Origin: JAGXQV01 sp964505475
Lineage (GTDB): Bacteria; Pseudomonadota; Gammaproteobacteria; Burkholderiales; Sulfuricellaceae
Length of the DNA stretch: 64,000 nucleotides
NCBI GenBank assembly: GCA_964505475.1
Contig: CAZDIJ010000001.1
Coordinates: 72,626 to 136,625 of the forward strand
Direction of reading: 5' to 3'
The position numbers were made by a program, and so were the translations under genes. Shown piece after piece: positions 43,272-51,960 of this stretch; positions within the stretch are counted from its first letter, which is position 1, and every line of letters starts with the position of its first letter. Under the pieces are notes generated by a model. The model saw nothing but the letters and a program-made list of their open reading frames with translations. It ran no database searches and was not told where the DNA came from.

Positions 43272-43346
43272 CCACCAGACCGCGCCTACCACGCTGCCGA
43301 CGCTTTCCCCAGCCAGACGCGCCGAACGCAACAGCGGCGATCCTGG
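43272..43346 (+). repeat. Direct repeat B (75 bp) right of the origin-like region
   Basis: Second copy of the repeat at 42904-42980, in the same orientation, starting 93 bases after the right iterons, so the two copies bracket the origin-like region almost symmetrically. Confidence 0.7.
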
Positions 43347-43411
43347 ACGGCCACGCACACCACAATGGCGACCGCCACCCCTCTACCGGGAAGAATTTAA
43401 GCATTTTATTT

Positions 43412-43433
43412 TTGAGGGGTTTTTTGAGGGGTA
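43412..43433 (+). repeat. Right pair of 12-bp-spaced TTGAGGGGT repeats
   Basis: TTGAGGGGT at 43412-43420 and TTGAGGGGTA at 43424-43433, about 40 bases inside attR, with the same period as the pair at 37409-37430. Confidence 0.5.
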
Positions 43434-43473
43434 GAAAATAAAAATGCGCCCGAAAGCGCGTGTTTATTGATGT

Positions 43474-43565
<92 letters not shown>

Positions 43566-43579
43566 CAAGGAAGCCGCGA

Positions 43580-43588
43580 ATTTTACCA
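43580..43588 (-). promoter_or_regulatory. Extended -10 promoter of tRNA-Ser
   Basis: On the minus strand TGGTAAAAT (extended -10, TGN-TAAAAT) ends 15 bases before the tRNA 5' end. No good -35 is seen. Further upstream a hairpin (GGCGGAT-ACG-ATCCGCC, 43623-43639) follows the flgI stop. Confidence 0.45.
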
Positions 43589-43679
43589 GAATGACCGCGT
43601 CTCGCGCTACTGCCATTTTATCGGCGGATCGTATCCGCCTGGGATGGCCGCATCCGGCGACCGGTTACGCCGAAGACCA

Positions 43680-44795
43680 TCAGATGATTTCCAGCTCGGC
43701 GTGCAGGGCGCCCGCCGTTTTCATGGCTTGCAGGATCGCCAGCAGGTCTTGCGGAGAGGCGCCGACGGCGTTGAGGGCTTTGACCACCTGGCCGAGCGAG
43801 ACGCTGCGCGGCAGGGTGACCAGTCCGACCTTGTCGGATTTGATTTCCACCTTGGGTTCCTGCACCGCTACCGTTTGCCCTTGCGAAAAGGGTTCGGGCT
43901 GGCTGACCTTGGTTTCGTTGGAAATGGTGACGGTGAGGTTGCCATGGGCGATGGCGCAGGCATCCACCATGACCATCTGGCTCAACACCACCGAACCGGT
44001 GCGGGCGTTCAGGATGACCTTGGCGGCCGATTCGCCGGGGTTGACCGGGAGGTTTTCCACGGTCGCCAGGAAACCCACGCGCTGGTTGCTGTCGCGCGGC
44101 GCCTTGACCCGCACCACCCGCCCGTCCTGGGCGGCGGCGGTACCTTCGCCGATGGACTTGTTGATCGCCTGCACCACGCGCTGGGCGGTGGTGAAGTCGC
44201 TGCCGTTGAGTTCGAGGAAGACGAATTCGCCCTGCCCCAGCGGGGTATCGACGGCGCGCTCCACCGTGGCGCCGTTGGCGATGCGGCCGACGCTGAGCTG
44301 ATTGACCTGGGTGCTGGCGCCGCCGGCGGCGGCGCCCGCGCCGGCCACCAGGAGGTTGCCCTGCGCCATGGCGTAAATTTGTCCGTCGGCGCCCTTGAGC
44401 GGCGTCATCAGCAGCGTGCCGCCGCGCAGGCTCTTGGCGTTACCGATCGAGGAGACGGTGATGTCGATGTTTTGCCCCGGCTTGGCGAAGGGCGGCAGGG
44501 AGGAGGTGACGGTCACCGCCGCGACATTCTTGAGTTGCAGATTGGTGCCGGGCGGCAGGTTCACTCCCAACTGGCTGAGCATGCTGACCACGCTTTGCAC
44601 GGTGAAGGGCGTCTGGGTGGTCTGGTCGCCGCTGCCGTCGAGGCCGACGACGATGCCGTAGCCAATCAGTTGGTTGCTGCGCACCCCCTGGACGGAGGCG
44701 ATGTCCTTGATGCGGTCGGCATGGACGGGCAGTGCCGGCAAGCCCGCCAGCAGGAGGATGCTCAGCCATTTATACAAGGGTTTCATTCGCTTCAT
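43680..44795 (-). CDS. flgI: Flagellar P-ring protein FlgI
   Basis: A 371-residue secreted protein with a signal peptide (LYKWLSILLLAGLPALPVHA) followed by the conserved DRIKDIASVQGVRSNQLIGYGIVVGLDGSGD start of the P-ring protein. It forms the ring around the flagellar rod in the peptidoglycan layer. It is the last flg gene of this operon; flgJ, flgK and flgL do not follow, because the tRNA-Ser and integrated element come next. An ATG three codons in is an alternative start. Confidence 0.97.
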   Translation of the reverse strand: MKRMKPLYKWLSILLLAGLPALPVHADRIKDIASVQGVRSNQLIGYGIVVGLDGSGDQTTQTPFTVQSVVSMLSQLGVNLPPGTNLQLKNVAAVTVTSSLPPFAKPGQNIDITVSSIGNAKSLRGGTLLMTPLKGADGQIYAMAQGNLLVAGAGAAAGGASTQVNQLSVGRIANGATVERAVDTPLGQGEFVFLELNGSDFTTAQRVVQAINKSIGEGTAAAQDGRVVRVKAPRDSNQRVGFLATVENLPVNPGESAAKVILNARTGSVVLSQMVMVDACAIAHGNLTVTISNETKVSQPEPFSQGQTVAVQEPKVEIKSDKVGLVTLPRSVSLGQVVKALNAVGASPQDLLAILQAMKTAGALHAELEII

Positions 44796-44799
44796 CCCG

Positions 44800-45543
44800 T
44801 CAGAACATCACGCTTAGGAAAAAACGCGCCAAGGCGCTGGTCAGCTTGGCGCCGTCGACATACTGGTTGTTTTTGAATTCGATGCGCGCATCGGCAAGCT
44901 GGACGGAGTTCACCGTATTGGTCGAACCGATGTTGTTCGGGTTGACCACGCCGGCCAGGCGCAGGTATTCGGTCTTGTCCCCCACCGACACCTGCTTCTC
45001 GCCACTCACCACCAGGTTGCCGTTGGGCAGCACTTCCAGCACCGTCACGGTGATGGTGCCGGAGAAGGTGCCGGTATTGGCGTTCTGCCCCTTGTCCTCG
45101 AATGAAGTCTCCGAAGTATTTTCCCCCGTCACGGCTTTCAGGCTGCCCTTCGCCACGCCCAGGATGCCGGGGGACAACGACAGATTGGTGCTGCCGCTAT
45201 GGCTGTCGCTGGCGTTCGATTGCGAACTGGCGGAATTCTTCTCGTTGATGACCACCGTCAGCGTGTCGCCCACGCTGCGCGCGCGCCGGTCTTCAAACAG
45301 GTACAGTTTGCTGTAGCCCGCCTGATAGATCGCGCCGTTGCCCACCAGAGGCGCCGACTGGGGCTGCGGACGGGTGGTGAGGGGCTGCTGGATCGAGGTG
45401 GAAGGCGCGACCGAGCAGCCGGACAAAACCAGCAGCCCCAGCAACACCAGCGCCCGGACGCCATGCTTCGCCGCCGCCAGGTCGAACCCCATCGCTTTCA
45501 GGAATTGCTTATCGGCGTAATCCTTGTTTACCAGGCTAACCAT
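44800..45543 (-). CDS. flgH: Flagellar L-ring lipoprotein FlgH
   Basis: A 247-residue outer-membrane lipoprotein forming the L-ring. The lipobox LSGC puts the lipidated cysteine at residue 43; the preceding N-terminal region is somewhat long for a signal peptide, but GAGGT lies 8 bases before the first ATG, which supports this start. Family blocks NGAIYQAGYSKLYLFEDRRA and VSGEKQVSVGDKTEYLRLAG are clear. The gap to flgI is 4 bases. Confidence 0.95.
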   Translation of the reverse strand: MVSLVNKDYADKQFLKAMGFDLAAAKHGVRALVLLGLLVLSGCSVAPSTSIQQPLTTRPQPQSAPLVGNGAIYQAGYSKLYLFEDRRARSVGDTLTVVINEKNSASSQSNASDSHSGSTNLSLSPGILGVAKGSLKAVTGENTSETSFEDKGQNANTGTFSGTITVTVLEVLPNGNLVVSGEKQVSVGDKTEYLRLAGVVNPNNIGSTNTVNSVQLADARIEFKNNQYVDGAKLTSALARFFLSVMF

Positions 45544-45560
45544 TTTGCTTACCTCGCATT

Positions 45561-46343
45561 TTAAATCTGGCTCAGGCGTTGGAGCATCTGATCGGATGTC
45601 TGCACCGCCTTGGAATTCAGTTCGTAGGCGCGCTGCGTCTGGATCATGTTGACCAGTTCCTCCACCACGTTGACGTTGGAGGTTTCGACGAACGACTGGT
45701 TGAGCACCCCCAGGCCGTTGGTGCCCGGAGTATTGGCCGCCGGGGCGCCGGACGAGGCGGTTTCCAGGTAGAGGTTTTCGCCCAGGCTTTGCAGGCCGGC
45801 GGGGTTGATGAAATTGGCCAGTTGGATGCTGCCGATCTGCTGCGCCGCCGCATTGCCCGGCTGGGTGACCGATACCGTGCCGTCGCGGCCGACGGTCACG
45901 CTCAGCGCGTCCGCGGGGATGGTGATGGCGGGCTGCACCGGAAAGCCGCTGGCGGTCACCAGTTGCCCCTGGCTATCCATCTGGAACGAGCCGTCGCGGG
46001 TATAGGCGGTGCTGCCATCCGGCATCAGCACCTGGAAGAAGCCCTTGCCGTTGACCGCCACGTCGAGCGGGTTGCCGGTCTTTTCCAGGTTGCCCTGCAA
46101 GTGCATGCGCTCGGTCGCCACCGGGGTTACGCCAGTACCGATCTGCATGCCGGAAGGCAACTGGTTTTGCTGGGTATTCTGAGCGCCGGGCTGGCGCTCG
46201 ATCTGGTACAGCAAATCCTGGAAGATGGCGCGCGATTTCTTGAAGCCGGTGGTGCCGACGTTGGCCATGTTGTTGGAAATCACGTCCATGTGCAGTTGCT
46301 GCGCTTCCAGGCCGGTCTTGGAAATCCATAGGGAACGGATCAT
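45561..46343 (-). CDS. flgG: Flagellar distal rod protein FlgG
   Basis: A 260-residue rod protein exported by the flagellar type III system, without a cleaved signal. The N-terminal rod motif (LHMDVISNNMANVGTTGFKK) and the C-terminal heptad region (NVVEELVNMIQTQRAYELNS) form the coiled-coil that stacks in the rod. Length equals that of E. coli FlgG. It lies 10 bases after flgF. Confidence 0.97.
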   Translation of the reverse strand: MIRSLWISKTGLEAQQLHMDVISNNMANVGTTGFKKSRAIFQDLLYQIERQPGAQNTQQNQLPSGMQIGTGVTPVATERMHLQGNLEKTGNPLDVAVNGKGFFQVLMPDGSTAYTRDGSFQMDSQGQLVTASGFPVQPAITIPADALSVTVGRDGTVSVTQPGNAAAQQIGSIQLANFINPAGLQSLGENLYLETASSGAPAANTPGTNGLGVLNQSFVETSNVNVVEELVNMIQTQRAYELNSKAVQTSDQMLQRLSQI

Positions 46344-46353
46344 CGTGCTATCC

Positions 46354-47097
46354 TCATGCGTTCAAATTCATTAGCTGGCTCGCCTGCTTGGCGTTGGTGT
46401 CGGCATGCTGCACCAGTTTCAACTGCATCTCGAACTGGCGCGCCAGGTTAATCATGCTGACCATGGTATCCACCACGTTGACGTTGCTGCCTTCCAGCGC
46501 CCCGTCGATCAGGCGGACGCCGGCATCGGCCTGGGCCGGGGCGCCGCTCTTCTGGCGGAACAGACCGTCGGTGCCCTTCACCAACTCGCTTTCCGGCGGA
46601 TTGACCAGCTTGATGCGGCCGACGGTCGCCACCGAGGTCAGGGTGCTGCCGTTGGGAATGATGGAAATCGTGCCGTCGCGCCCAACGGTGATCTGCACGT
46701 CGGGCGGGATGCCGATGGGGCCGGCATCGCCGACCACCGCTTGGCCATTGCGCGTTTGCAGTTGGCCGTTGGGGCCGACTTGCAGGCTGCCGTTGCGGGT
46801 GTAGGCTTCGCTGCCATCTTCCGTCTGCACCGCGATCCAGCCTTTGCCCTGCACCGCCACGTCGAGATCGCGGCCGGTACGCTGGATCACGCCCGCGCTC
46901 AAATCCGCGCCGCTGGTCGAATCGACCACGAAGGCACGGGTTTTCGCGCCGTCGCCCTGCACCGGCAAGGCGCGGAAAGCGTTGGTTTCGGCCTTGTAGG
47001 CGGTCGTGGCGACATTGGCCAGATTGTGCGATGTCGATGCCTGCTGCCACATGGTGTGCTTGGCGCCGGTCATGGCGATGTAGAGCATGCGATCCAT
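46354..47097 (-). CDS. flgF: Flagellar proximal rod protein FlgF
   Basis: A 247-residue rod protein with the family N-terminus MDRMLYIAMTGAKHTMWQQA and C-terminal heptads (NVVDTMVSMINLARQFEMQL). It joins the MS-ring side of the rod to FlgG. It follows flgE by 23 bases and precedes flgG by 10, in the standard order. Confidence 0.96.
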   Translation of the reverse strand: MDRMLYIAMTGAKHTMWQQASTSHNLANVATTAYKAETNAFRALPVQGDGAKTRAFVVDSTSGADLSAGVIQRTGRDLDVAVQGKGWIAVQTEDGSEAYTRNGSLQVGPNGQLQTRNGQAVVGDAGPIGIPPDVQITVGRDGTISIIPNGSTLTSVATVGRIKLVNPPESELVKGTDGLFRQKSGAPAQADAGVRLIDGALEGSNVNVVDTMVSMINLARQFEMQLKLVQHADTNAKQASQLMNLNA

Positions 47098-47120
47098 GGC
47101 TATGCCTCAATCCTCATCGG

Positions 47121-48425
47121 TTACCGCAAGTTCACCAGGGTTTGCAGCACCTGATCCTGGGTCTTGATGGTCTGCGCGTTGGCCTGGTAGACCCGCTGCG
47201 CGGTAATCATAATCACCAATTCCTGGGTCAGGTCGGTGTTGGAATCCTCCACCGCCGCCGATTGCAGCACCCCCATGTTGCCGCTGCCGGGCTTACCGAC
47301 GACCGGCTGGCCGGATTCCGGCGACTCCACCCACTGATTGCCGCCGAGCGGCTTCAGCCCCTGGCTGTTGGTGAAGCTCGCCACGGCGATCTGCCCCATG
47401 GTCTTGGTCTGGCCGTTGGTGTAGCGCCCCTGGATAAATCCTTCCGGGTCGATGTTGAAGCCACTGAGACGGCCGGAGGCAAAGCCGTCCTGCGTCAGCG
47501 CGGTCACGCCGAAATTGCTGCCGAACTGGGTCACGCCGCCGAAGTACAGGGTCATGGATTGCGCCACATCCCAATCGACGCCGGTGATGGTGTTGTCCCA
47601 CTGGAGGGGAATGACGGCGGTCATCCCCACAGGCGGACCTGCCGGAGCGGTCATCTTGCCGTTGGTGTCGAACACCAGTTGCCCGAGGTTCTGCACGGTA
47701 TTCGCGGCGGCGTTGTATTGCCCGCCGTCGACGATCATGTTGACGTCCCAGGTGTTGGCCGCCGCGTTCTTGCTGAAATAGATGCTGGCCACATGGGAAT
47801 TCCCCAGGCTGTCGTAGATCGTGAGCGAGGTCGAATCGTTGTACATGGTCGGATCGGGCGGCACGTAGGTGGGCGGCACGGTCGCCGGCACCACCGCCGT
47901 CAGGGCGGCGGGAAACGGCGCGACCGGCACGGTCTTGCGCGAATCAAGGTTGGCGGTCATGTCCATGCGGGTAGAGGCATTCGGCTTGATGTCCGCCGTG
48001 TCGATTTTCAGGTCGCCCAACTCGCCGGTAAGCGCCCCGTTCTTCATTTGGAAGCCCGTTACGTGCAAGCCGGTGTTGCCAACGATGTAACCATCCTTGT
48101 TCAGTTGGAACTGGCCGTTGCGCGTGTAGCTGATTGCGCCGTTGTTGCTCATGCGGAACAGGCCGGTGCCGTTGATCGCCACGTCCAGCGGGTTGTTGGT
48201 GACGCTGATGTTGCCCTGGGTAAACTGCTGCGCCACCGCGGCCAGCTTGGTGCCGATACCGATCGAGTTGGCGCCGGCGCCGGACAGGGAGGCCGCATAG
48301 ACATCGGCGAATTGCGCCTGCGAGGACTTGAAGCCGACGGTGGATGCGTTGGCGATGTTGTTGCCGATGACATCGAGATTCTTGGCGGCCGAATTCAAGC
48401 CGCTTAAGCCTTGTTGAAAACTCAT
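47121..48425 (-). CDS. flgE: Flagellar hook protein FlgE
   Basis: A 434-residue hook subunit. Conserved ends are MSFQQGLSGLNSAAKNLDVI and the C-terminal LTQELVIMITAQRVYQANAQ; the middle carries the variable surface domains of the hook (about residues 90-360). It needs the FlgD cap encoded directly upstream, 14 bases away, to polymerise. Length is usual for betaproteobacteria. Confidence 0.97.
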   Translation of the reverse strand: MSFQQGLSGLNSAAKNLDVIGNNIANASTVGFKSSQAQFADVYAASLSGAGANSIGIGTKLAAVAQQFTQGNISVTNNPLDVAINGTGLFRMSNNGAISYTRNGQFQLNKDGYIVGNTGLHVTGFQMKNGALTGELGDLKIDTADIKPNASTRMDMTANLDSRKTVPVAPFPAALTAVVPATVPPTYVPPDPTMYNDSTSLTIYDSLGNSHVASIYFSKNAAANTWDVNMIVDGGQYNAAANTVQNLGQLVFDTNGKMTAPAGPPVGMTAVIPLQWDNTITGVDWDVAQSMTLYFGGVTQFGSNFGVTALTQDGFASGRLSGFNIDPEGFIQGRYTNGQTKTMGQIAVASFTNSQGLKPLGGNQWVESPESGQPVVGKPGSGNMGVLQSAAVEDSNTDLTQELVIMITAQRVYQANAQTIKTQDQVLQTLVNLR

Positions 48426-48439
48426 GGTAGCCCCCTACG

Positions 48440-49099
48440 CTAGTAAATCTGTTTAACCTTGGCCGCATCGACGGAACCCATCCCCGCCACATCCAGCTTG
48501 ACCCCCGTCGTTCCGAGCGTAACGCTGATTACCTGCCCCAGCGCCAGCTTGTCCGCCGTTACCTTATCCGTGCCTTGCGTCGCCACCACATCGAAGGTGT
48601 AGTTGCCGTCCGCCGCCGCCTCGCCGCCGCTGGTCTTGCCGTCCCAGGCGAAAGGGATCGTTCCGGCAGCCTGCTTGCCCATGTCGATGCTCTGCACAAC
48701 GAAGCCCGACTTATCCCGAACCGTCACCACCACCTTGTCGGCGGCGCCCTGCAAATCTATGCCAGCAATTGCCGTGCCATCCGCCAAGGTCATGGTGTTG
48801 CCCGGCACCAGCACGCCGTGACCGATCAAATTCGCCGCCTGCAACGACTGATTGTCGATGAAACTTTGAGACATCGCCGACAGCGAGGTGTTGAGCTTCT
48901 CGATGCCGGTCACCGTGCTCAATTGCGCCATCTGCGAGGTGACCTGGGCATTGTCGAGGGGGTTGAGCGGATCCTGATTCTTCATCTGCGTCACCAGCAA
49001 CTTGAGAAAGCGATCCTCGGTCGCCTGCACCCCGCTGGACGAGGCGCTGGTAGCGGTCTTGGGATTGGCCAGGGCTTGAGCTTCTGCAATCGTGGTCAT
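48440..49099 (-). CDS. flgD: Flagellar hook-capping protein FlgD
   Basis: A 219-residue hook scaffold protein: the export and capping region has RFLKLLVTQMKNQDPLNPLD near residues 30-50, then the tudor/FnIII-like domains with the typical PFAWDGKTSGGEAAADGNYT segment. It sits on the growing hook tip and is removed when the hook is complete. Order and spacing (24 bases after flgC) are standard. Confidence 0.96.
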   Translation of the reverse strand: MTTIAEAQALANPKTATSASSSGVQATEDRFLKLLVTQMKNQDPLNPLDNAQVTSQMAQLSTVTGIEKLNTSLSAMSQSFIDNQSLQAANLIGHGVLVPGNTMTLADGTAIAGIDLQGAADKVVVTVRDKSGFVVQSIDMGKQAAGTIPFAWDGKTSGGEAAADGNYTFDVVATQGTDKVTADKLALGQVISVTLGTTGVKLDVAGMGSVDAAKVKQIY

Positions 49100-49123
49100 T
49101 TTTCAGTCTCCTAGAACTCGATC

Positions 49124-49534
49124 TCACTGACCCATGGTCAGCGTTTTCAGCAACAGGGTCTTGGCGGTATTCGCCATATCCACGTTGGTCTGGTAGGAAC
49201 GCGAGGCGGAAATCATATTGACCATTTCCTCCACCACGTTCACGTTGGGCATCGCCACGTAACCCTTGGCATCGGCCAGCGGATGCTTGGGGTCGTACAT
49301 CAGCTTGAGCGGCGAGTTATCCTCGATCACCGATTTCACTCTGACGCCCACCGCACCTTGAACCGGAGCGCCGACGTTTTCGGCGGAAAAAATCACCTGC
49401 TTGGCCCGATAAGGCTGCCCCGTGGAACTCGTCACGCTGTCGGCATTGGCCATGTTGCTCGCCACCGTATTCAGACGCATGGACTGGGCGGTCATCGCCG
49501 AGCCGGCAATATTGAAAACATTAAACAGTGACAT
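49124..49534 (-). CDS. flgC: Flagellar proximal rod protein FlgC
   Basis: A 136-residue rod protein. The start MSLFNVFNIAGSAMTAQSMR with LNTVASNMANADS, and the C-terminal VNVVEEMVNMISASRSYQTN are the conserved helices that form the rod. It begins 2 bases after the flgB stop codon, consistent with coupled translation. Confidence 0.96.
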   Translation of the reverse strand: MSLFNVFNIAGSAMTAQSMRLNTVASNMANADSVTSSTGQPYRAKQVIFSAENVGAPVQGAVGVRVKSVIEDNSPLKLMYDPKHPLADAKGYVAMPNVNVVEEMVNMISASRSYQTNVDMANTAKTLLLKTLTMGQ

Positions 49535-49536
49535 GA

Positions 49537-49941
49537 TTATTGCCCCTGGATCGCGCCAAGCAAGCTCTTCACCTTGCTGGAAATGCGGTCTACGGCGAAC
49601 TGGTAGTGAATCGCATTGTCCGTGAACTGCGCCCGCTCGACATCCATATCCACCGTGTTGCCGTCGATGCTCGGCTGGAGCGCGGCGCGGTAGTTCAAAT
49701 CGACGCCCAGCCGGCCATCCTGCTTCGGCTGCAAATGGCGCGCCGAGGTAGTCCGCAGCTCACCCTTGCCGCCCTGCCCGTCCACCGCCCGGCTCAATTC
49801 CTTGGCGAAATCGAAATCGCGCGCCTTGTAATTCGGCGTATCCGCGTTGGCGATATTGGATGCCAACACCTGCTGGCGATAGGCACGCAAATCGAGGGCT
49901 TTCTGCAGAAAGCGAAATTCGCTGTCGATATGACTCACCAT
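49537..49941 (-). CDS. flgB: Flagellar basal-body rod protein FlgB
   Basis: A 134-residue proximal rod protein, first gene of the flgBCDEFGHI operon. The conserved LDLRAYRQQVLASNIANADT and the DMDVERAQFTDNAIHYQFAV region are present. GGGAG lies 7 bases before the ATG. A sigma-54 promoter at 49979-49995 lies about 40 bases upstream, so expression should depend on RpoN and an FleR-type activator. Confidence 0.96.
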   Translation of the reverse strand: MVSHIDSEFRFLQKALDLRAYRQQVLASNIANADTPNYKARDFDFAKELSRAVDGQGGKGELRTTSARHLQPKQDGRLGVDLNYRAALQPSIDGNTVDMDVERAQFTDNAIHYQFAVDRISSKVKSLLGAIQGQ

Positions 49942-49978
49942 GCCGCGACTCCCGAATAAATGATTTCACAACACTGGA

Positions 49979-49995
49979 AGCACGGATCGTGCCAA
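49979..49995 (-). promoter_or_regulatory. Sigma-54 promoter of the flgB-I operon
   Basis: TTGGCACGATCCGTGCT on the minus strand matches YTGGCACGRNNNTTGCW at every defined base except one, with the invariant GG and GC ten bases apart. The start point would fall near 49967, leaving a leader of about 26 bases before flgB. Confidence 0.85.
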
Positions 49996-50082
49996 TCGAA
50001 AAAGCACGTAAGACTTGGACTTAACGGGCGACGCAAGAAGCGCCGCGGCAAGAATTGCCGGAAAGCGGCAAAGCGAAGGGGC

Positions 50083-51864
50083 TTATTCGGCGGGAAACAC
50101 CCGGTTTTTGCCAGCGAGCTTGGCCTTGTACATCGCCGCATCGGCACGGGCGATAATCGAATCGTGCTGTTCGCCGGGGTTGCGCAACGCCACGCCGGCG
50201 CTGAAGGTAATCAGCAAGCGCTCGTTGTTGTGAAGGAAAAAACGCTTGGTCAATTCACGCTGTAGGCGAGCTATCACCTGCACCCCGTCATCGAGGCCGG
50301 TATCCGGCATCATGACGATAAACTCCTCGCCGCCGTAGCGCGCCACATCATCGGTGGGGCGGATGATTTCCCGGATCACCTTGGTCAGGTGCACCAGTGC
50401 GGCATCTCCCGCCTGATGGCCATAGGTATCGTTGAGGCGCTTGAAATTGTCGAGATCGAGCATCGCCACGCTGAAAGGCGCGCCGGTGCGTTCGGCATGG
50501 GACAGTTCGCGGCGGAAGACATCCTCCATCCCATGGCGATTGAGCGCGCCGGTCAACTGGTCTTCGCGGATTTTCTCGCTGACCTGCTCCAGTTCGGCTT
50601 CCAGTTCGCGCACCTTGTTTTCCGCCATCTCCACCTCGCGCCGCGCCTGATTGAGTTCGTCGCGGGTGCGCTGGATGTCGGTCTGCATGTTCTTGGTGTC
50701 GCGCAGAATATCGCCGAGAATGGCGTTCATCTGGTTGATGTCCTCGGCCTGGCGCAGCTTGTGCGAATAATCCTCGATCTTGTCATGATAGCCGCCGGTG
50801 CTGTCGGACATTTCGCCGAGCCGGTTGACGAAGGTGGCGATCATGTTTTTCAGGGTGGTCTTGGCTTCGTCCAAGCTGTGCTTGAGCGTTCCCTGCTTGA
50901 ACAGCACCTCCTTGAGACCGCGTTCGGCGTCGTAGAGCATGCGCGGATTCAGGGGATGCGAGATGATTTCCTGCACCACCGCGATCTGGCCGCGCAACCA
51001 TTGATCGCCGTCGAGCACCAGTTCGTTGATGTTGTCGATCAGCAGCCGCAACAACTTGAACAAGCCGTCCAGGATCACGGCGTCGTCCTCGCCGCGCAAC
51101 TCCAACTGGAACCAGAATTTCTTGAGTTCCTTGCCGAGTTTTTCGACGCCCGCGGCGCCATGGGAACCGCGCGCCAGCTTCGCCAGCCTTTGGGTTTCCG
51201 CCCGCAACTCCGGGAATTGCGTCAGACGCGCTGCCACGCCATGCTCCAGCACCTGCGCCACCAGTTCCTGCAATTCCACGGCCAGAGAAACCGGCGCGCT
51301 TTCCGCCACCATGTCCGGCTTGGCAGGCACGGCCGTTTCGGCGGGCGGCGGCTGGTCTTCCCCGGCATCCGCGATCTGGCCGACCGGCGATTCCTTCCAG
51401 CGATGCACCAAGGCCTGCAATTTCTCGTGCAGCACCACCGGATCGGAAGCGAAATTGAGCAGGACGCGCTCCAGGGCATCTTTTTTGCGCGGCGCGGTCA
51501 AGCCGCTGCGTTTGACCTCCCATTCCTTGAGCAACTCGCGGATCAGGGTCGCCCACGGCACATCCCGTCCCTCCCGCCTGCCGCGCAACAGGGCAGCAAA
51601 GCCTTGCTCCACGCCTTTCCAGTCGTGTTCCGTCAATGCCCTTTCCAGGCCGGCGAGATCGCGAGCCGCCACGGGATTGTCGGTCAAGGCCTGGTGCAAG
51701 GTTTTTTGCAGCAGTTGTTCCAGGCCGGCATCCGCGGCCGGCGCTTTGCCGGCGATCTCGTTGTACAGTTTGAGATAATTGTCGGGGGTCGGCGCCATCC
51801 GCCGCGCGGACAGCTGTTTCAGCGTTTCGCGCGCAATCTCGGAGGGATTGGACAAAGTCGGCAT
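50083..51864 (-). CDS. Diguanylate cyclase with GGDEF domain and long helical N-terminal region
   Basis: A 593-residue cytosolic protein; no membrane segment is visible. About 400 residues of helical sequence end in a coiled coil (DELNQARREVEMAENKVREL) that leads into the GGDEF domain. The active site is GGEEF at residues 511-515, and RPTD five residues earlier is an intact inhibitory I-site, so it should make cyclic di-GMP and be inhibited by it. The N-terminus (MPTLSNPSEIARETLKQLSA) is typical of a family in which this conserved region starts the protein; longer starts up to 51924 are possible and none has a strong ribosome site. It lies between the two flagellar units, which suggests control of motility. 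Confidence 0.87.
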   Translation of the reverse strand: MPTLSNPSEIARETLKQLSARRMAPTPDNYLKLYNEIAGKAPAADAGLEQLLQKTLHQALTDNPVAARDLAGLERALTEHDWKGVEQGFAALLRGRREGRDVPWATLIRELLKEWEVKRSGLTAPRKKDALERVLLNFASDPVVLHEKLQALVHRWKESPVGQIADAGEDQPPPAETAVPAKPDMVAESAPVSLAVELQELVAQVLEHGVAARLTQFPELRAETQRLAKLARGSHGAAGVEKLGKELKKFWFQLELRGEDDAVILDGLFKLLRLLIDNINELVLDGDQWLRGQIAVVQEIISHPLNPRMLYDAERGLKEVLFKQGTLKHSLDEAKTTLKNMIATFVNRLGEMSDSTGGYHDKIEDYSHKLRQAEDINQMNAILGDILRDTKNMQTDIQRTRDELNQARREVEMAENKVRELEAELEQVSEKIREDQLTGALNRHGMEDVFRRELSHAERTGAPFSVAMLDLDNFKRLNDTYGHQAGDAALVHLTKVIREIIRPTDDVARYGGEEFIVMMPDTGLDDGVQVIARLQRELTKRFFLHNNERLLITFSAGVALRNPGEQHDSIIARADAAMYKAKLAGKNRVFPAE

Positions 51865-51960
51865 GGATGGAACCCGGTCGATATGGTGGGTTCCGATCAT
51901 AACACCGGGCAAATGCCGCTTCAATCGCCTTGCCGATTAAGCTAGAATGGTTCTGACATC

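Larger units (their letters stand above)
42734..43473. other. Non-coding tail of the element: replication or packaging region
   Basis: No convincing gene lies here; the short open frames are proline- or arginine-rich, lack ribosome sites and run through the repeats. It holds two 75-77 bp direct repeats, an iteron pair with an AT-rich centre, two AACGTAACG motifs (42997-43005, 43014-43022), a 9-bp inverted repeat ATTCACAGG/CCTGTGAAT (43065-43073, 43212-43220) and the right-end TTGAGGGGT pair. Confidence 0.6.

Noticed and set aside
42904..43346. CRISPR array
   Set aside because: There are only two imperfect long repeats with a 291-base spacing and no cas genes nearby.
43089..43400. 103-codon frame in the element's tail
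   Set aside because: It runs through the iterons and repeat B, has no ribosome site, and becomes Arg/Pro/Thr-rich in the repeat, as expected of non-coding DNA.
51920..51948. Sigma-28 flagellar promoter before flgA
   Set aside because: GCCGATTA resembles the -10 of sigma-28, but there is no matching TAAA-type -35; the sigma-70-like alternative is also weak and too near the ATG.
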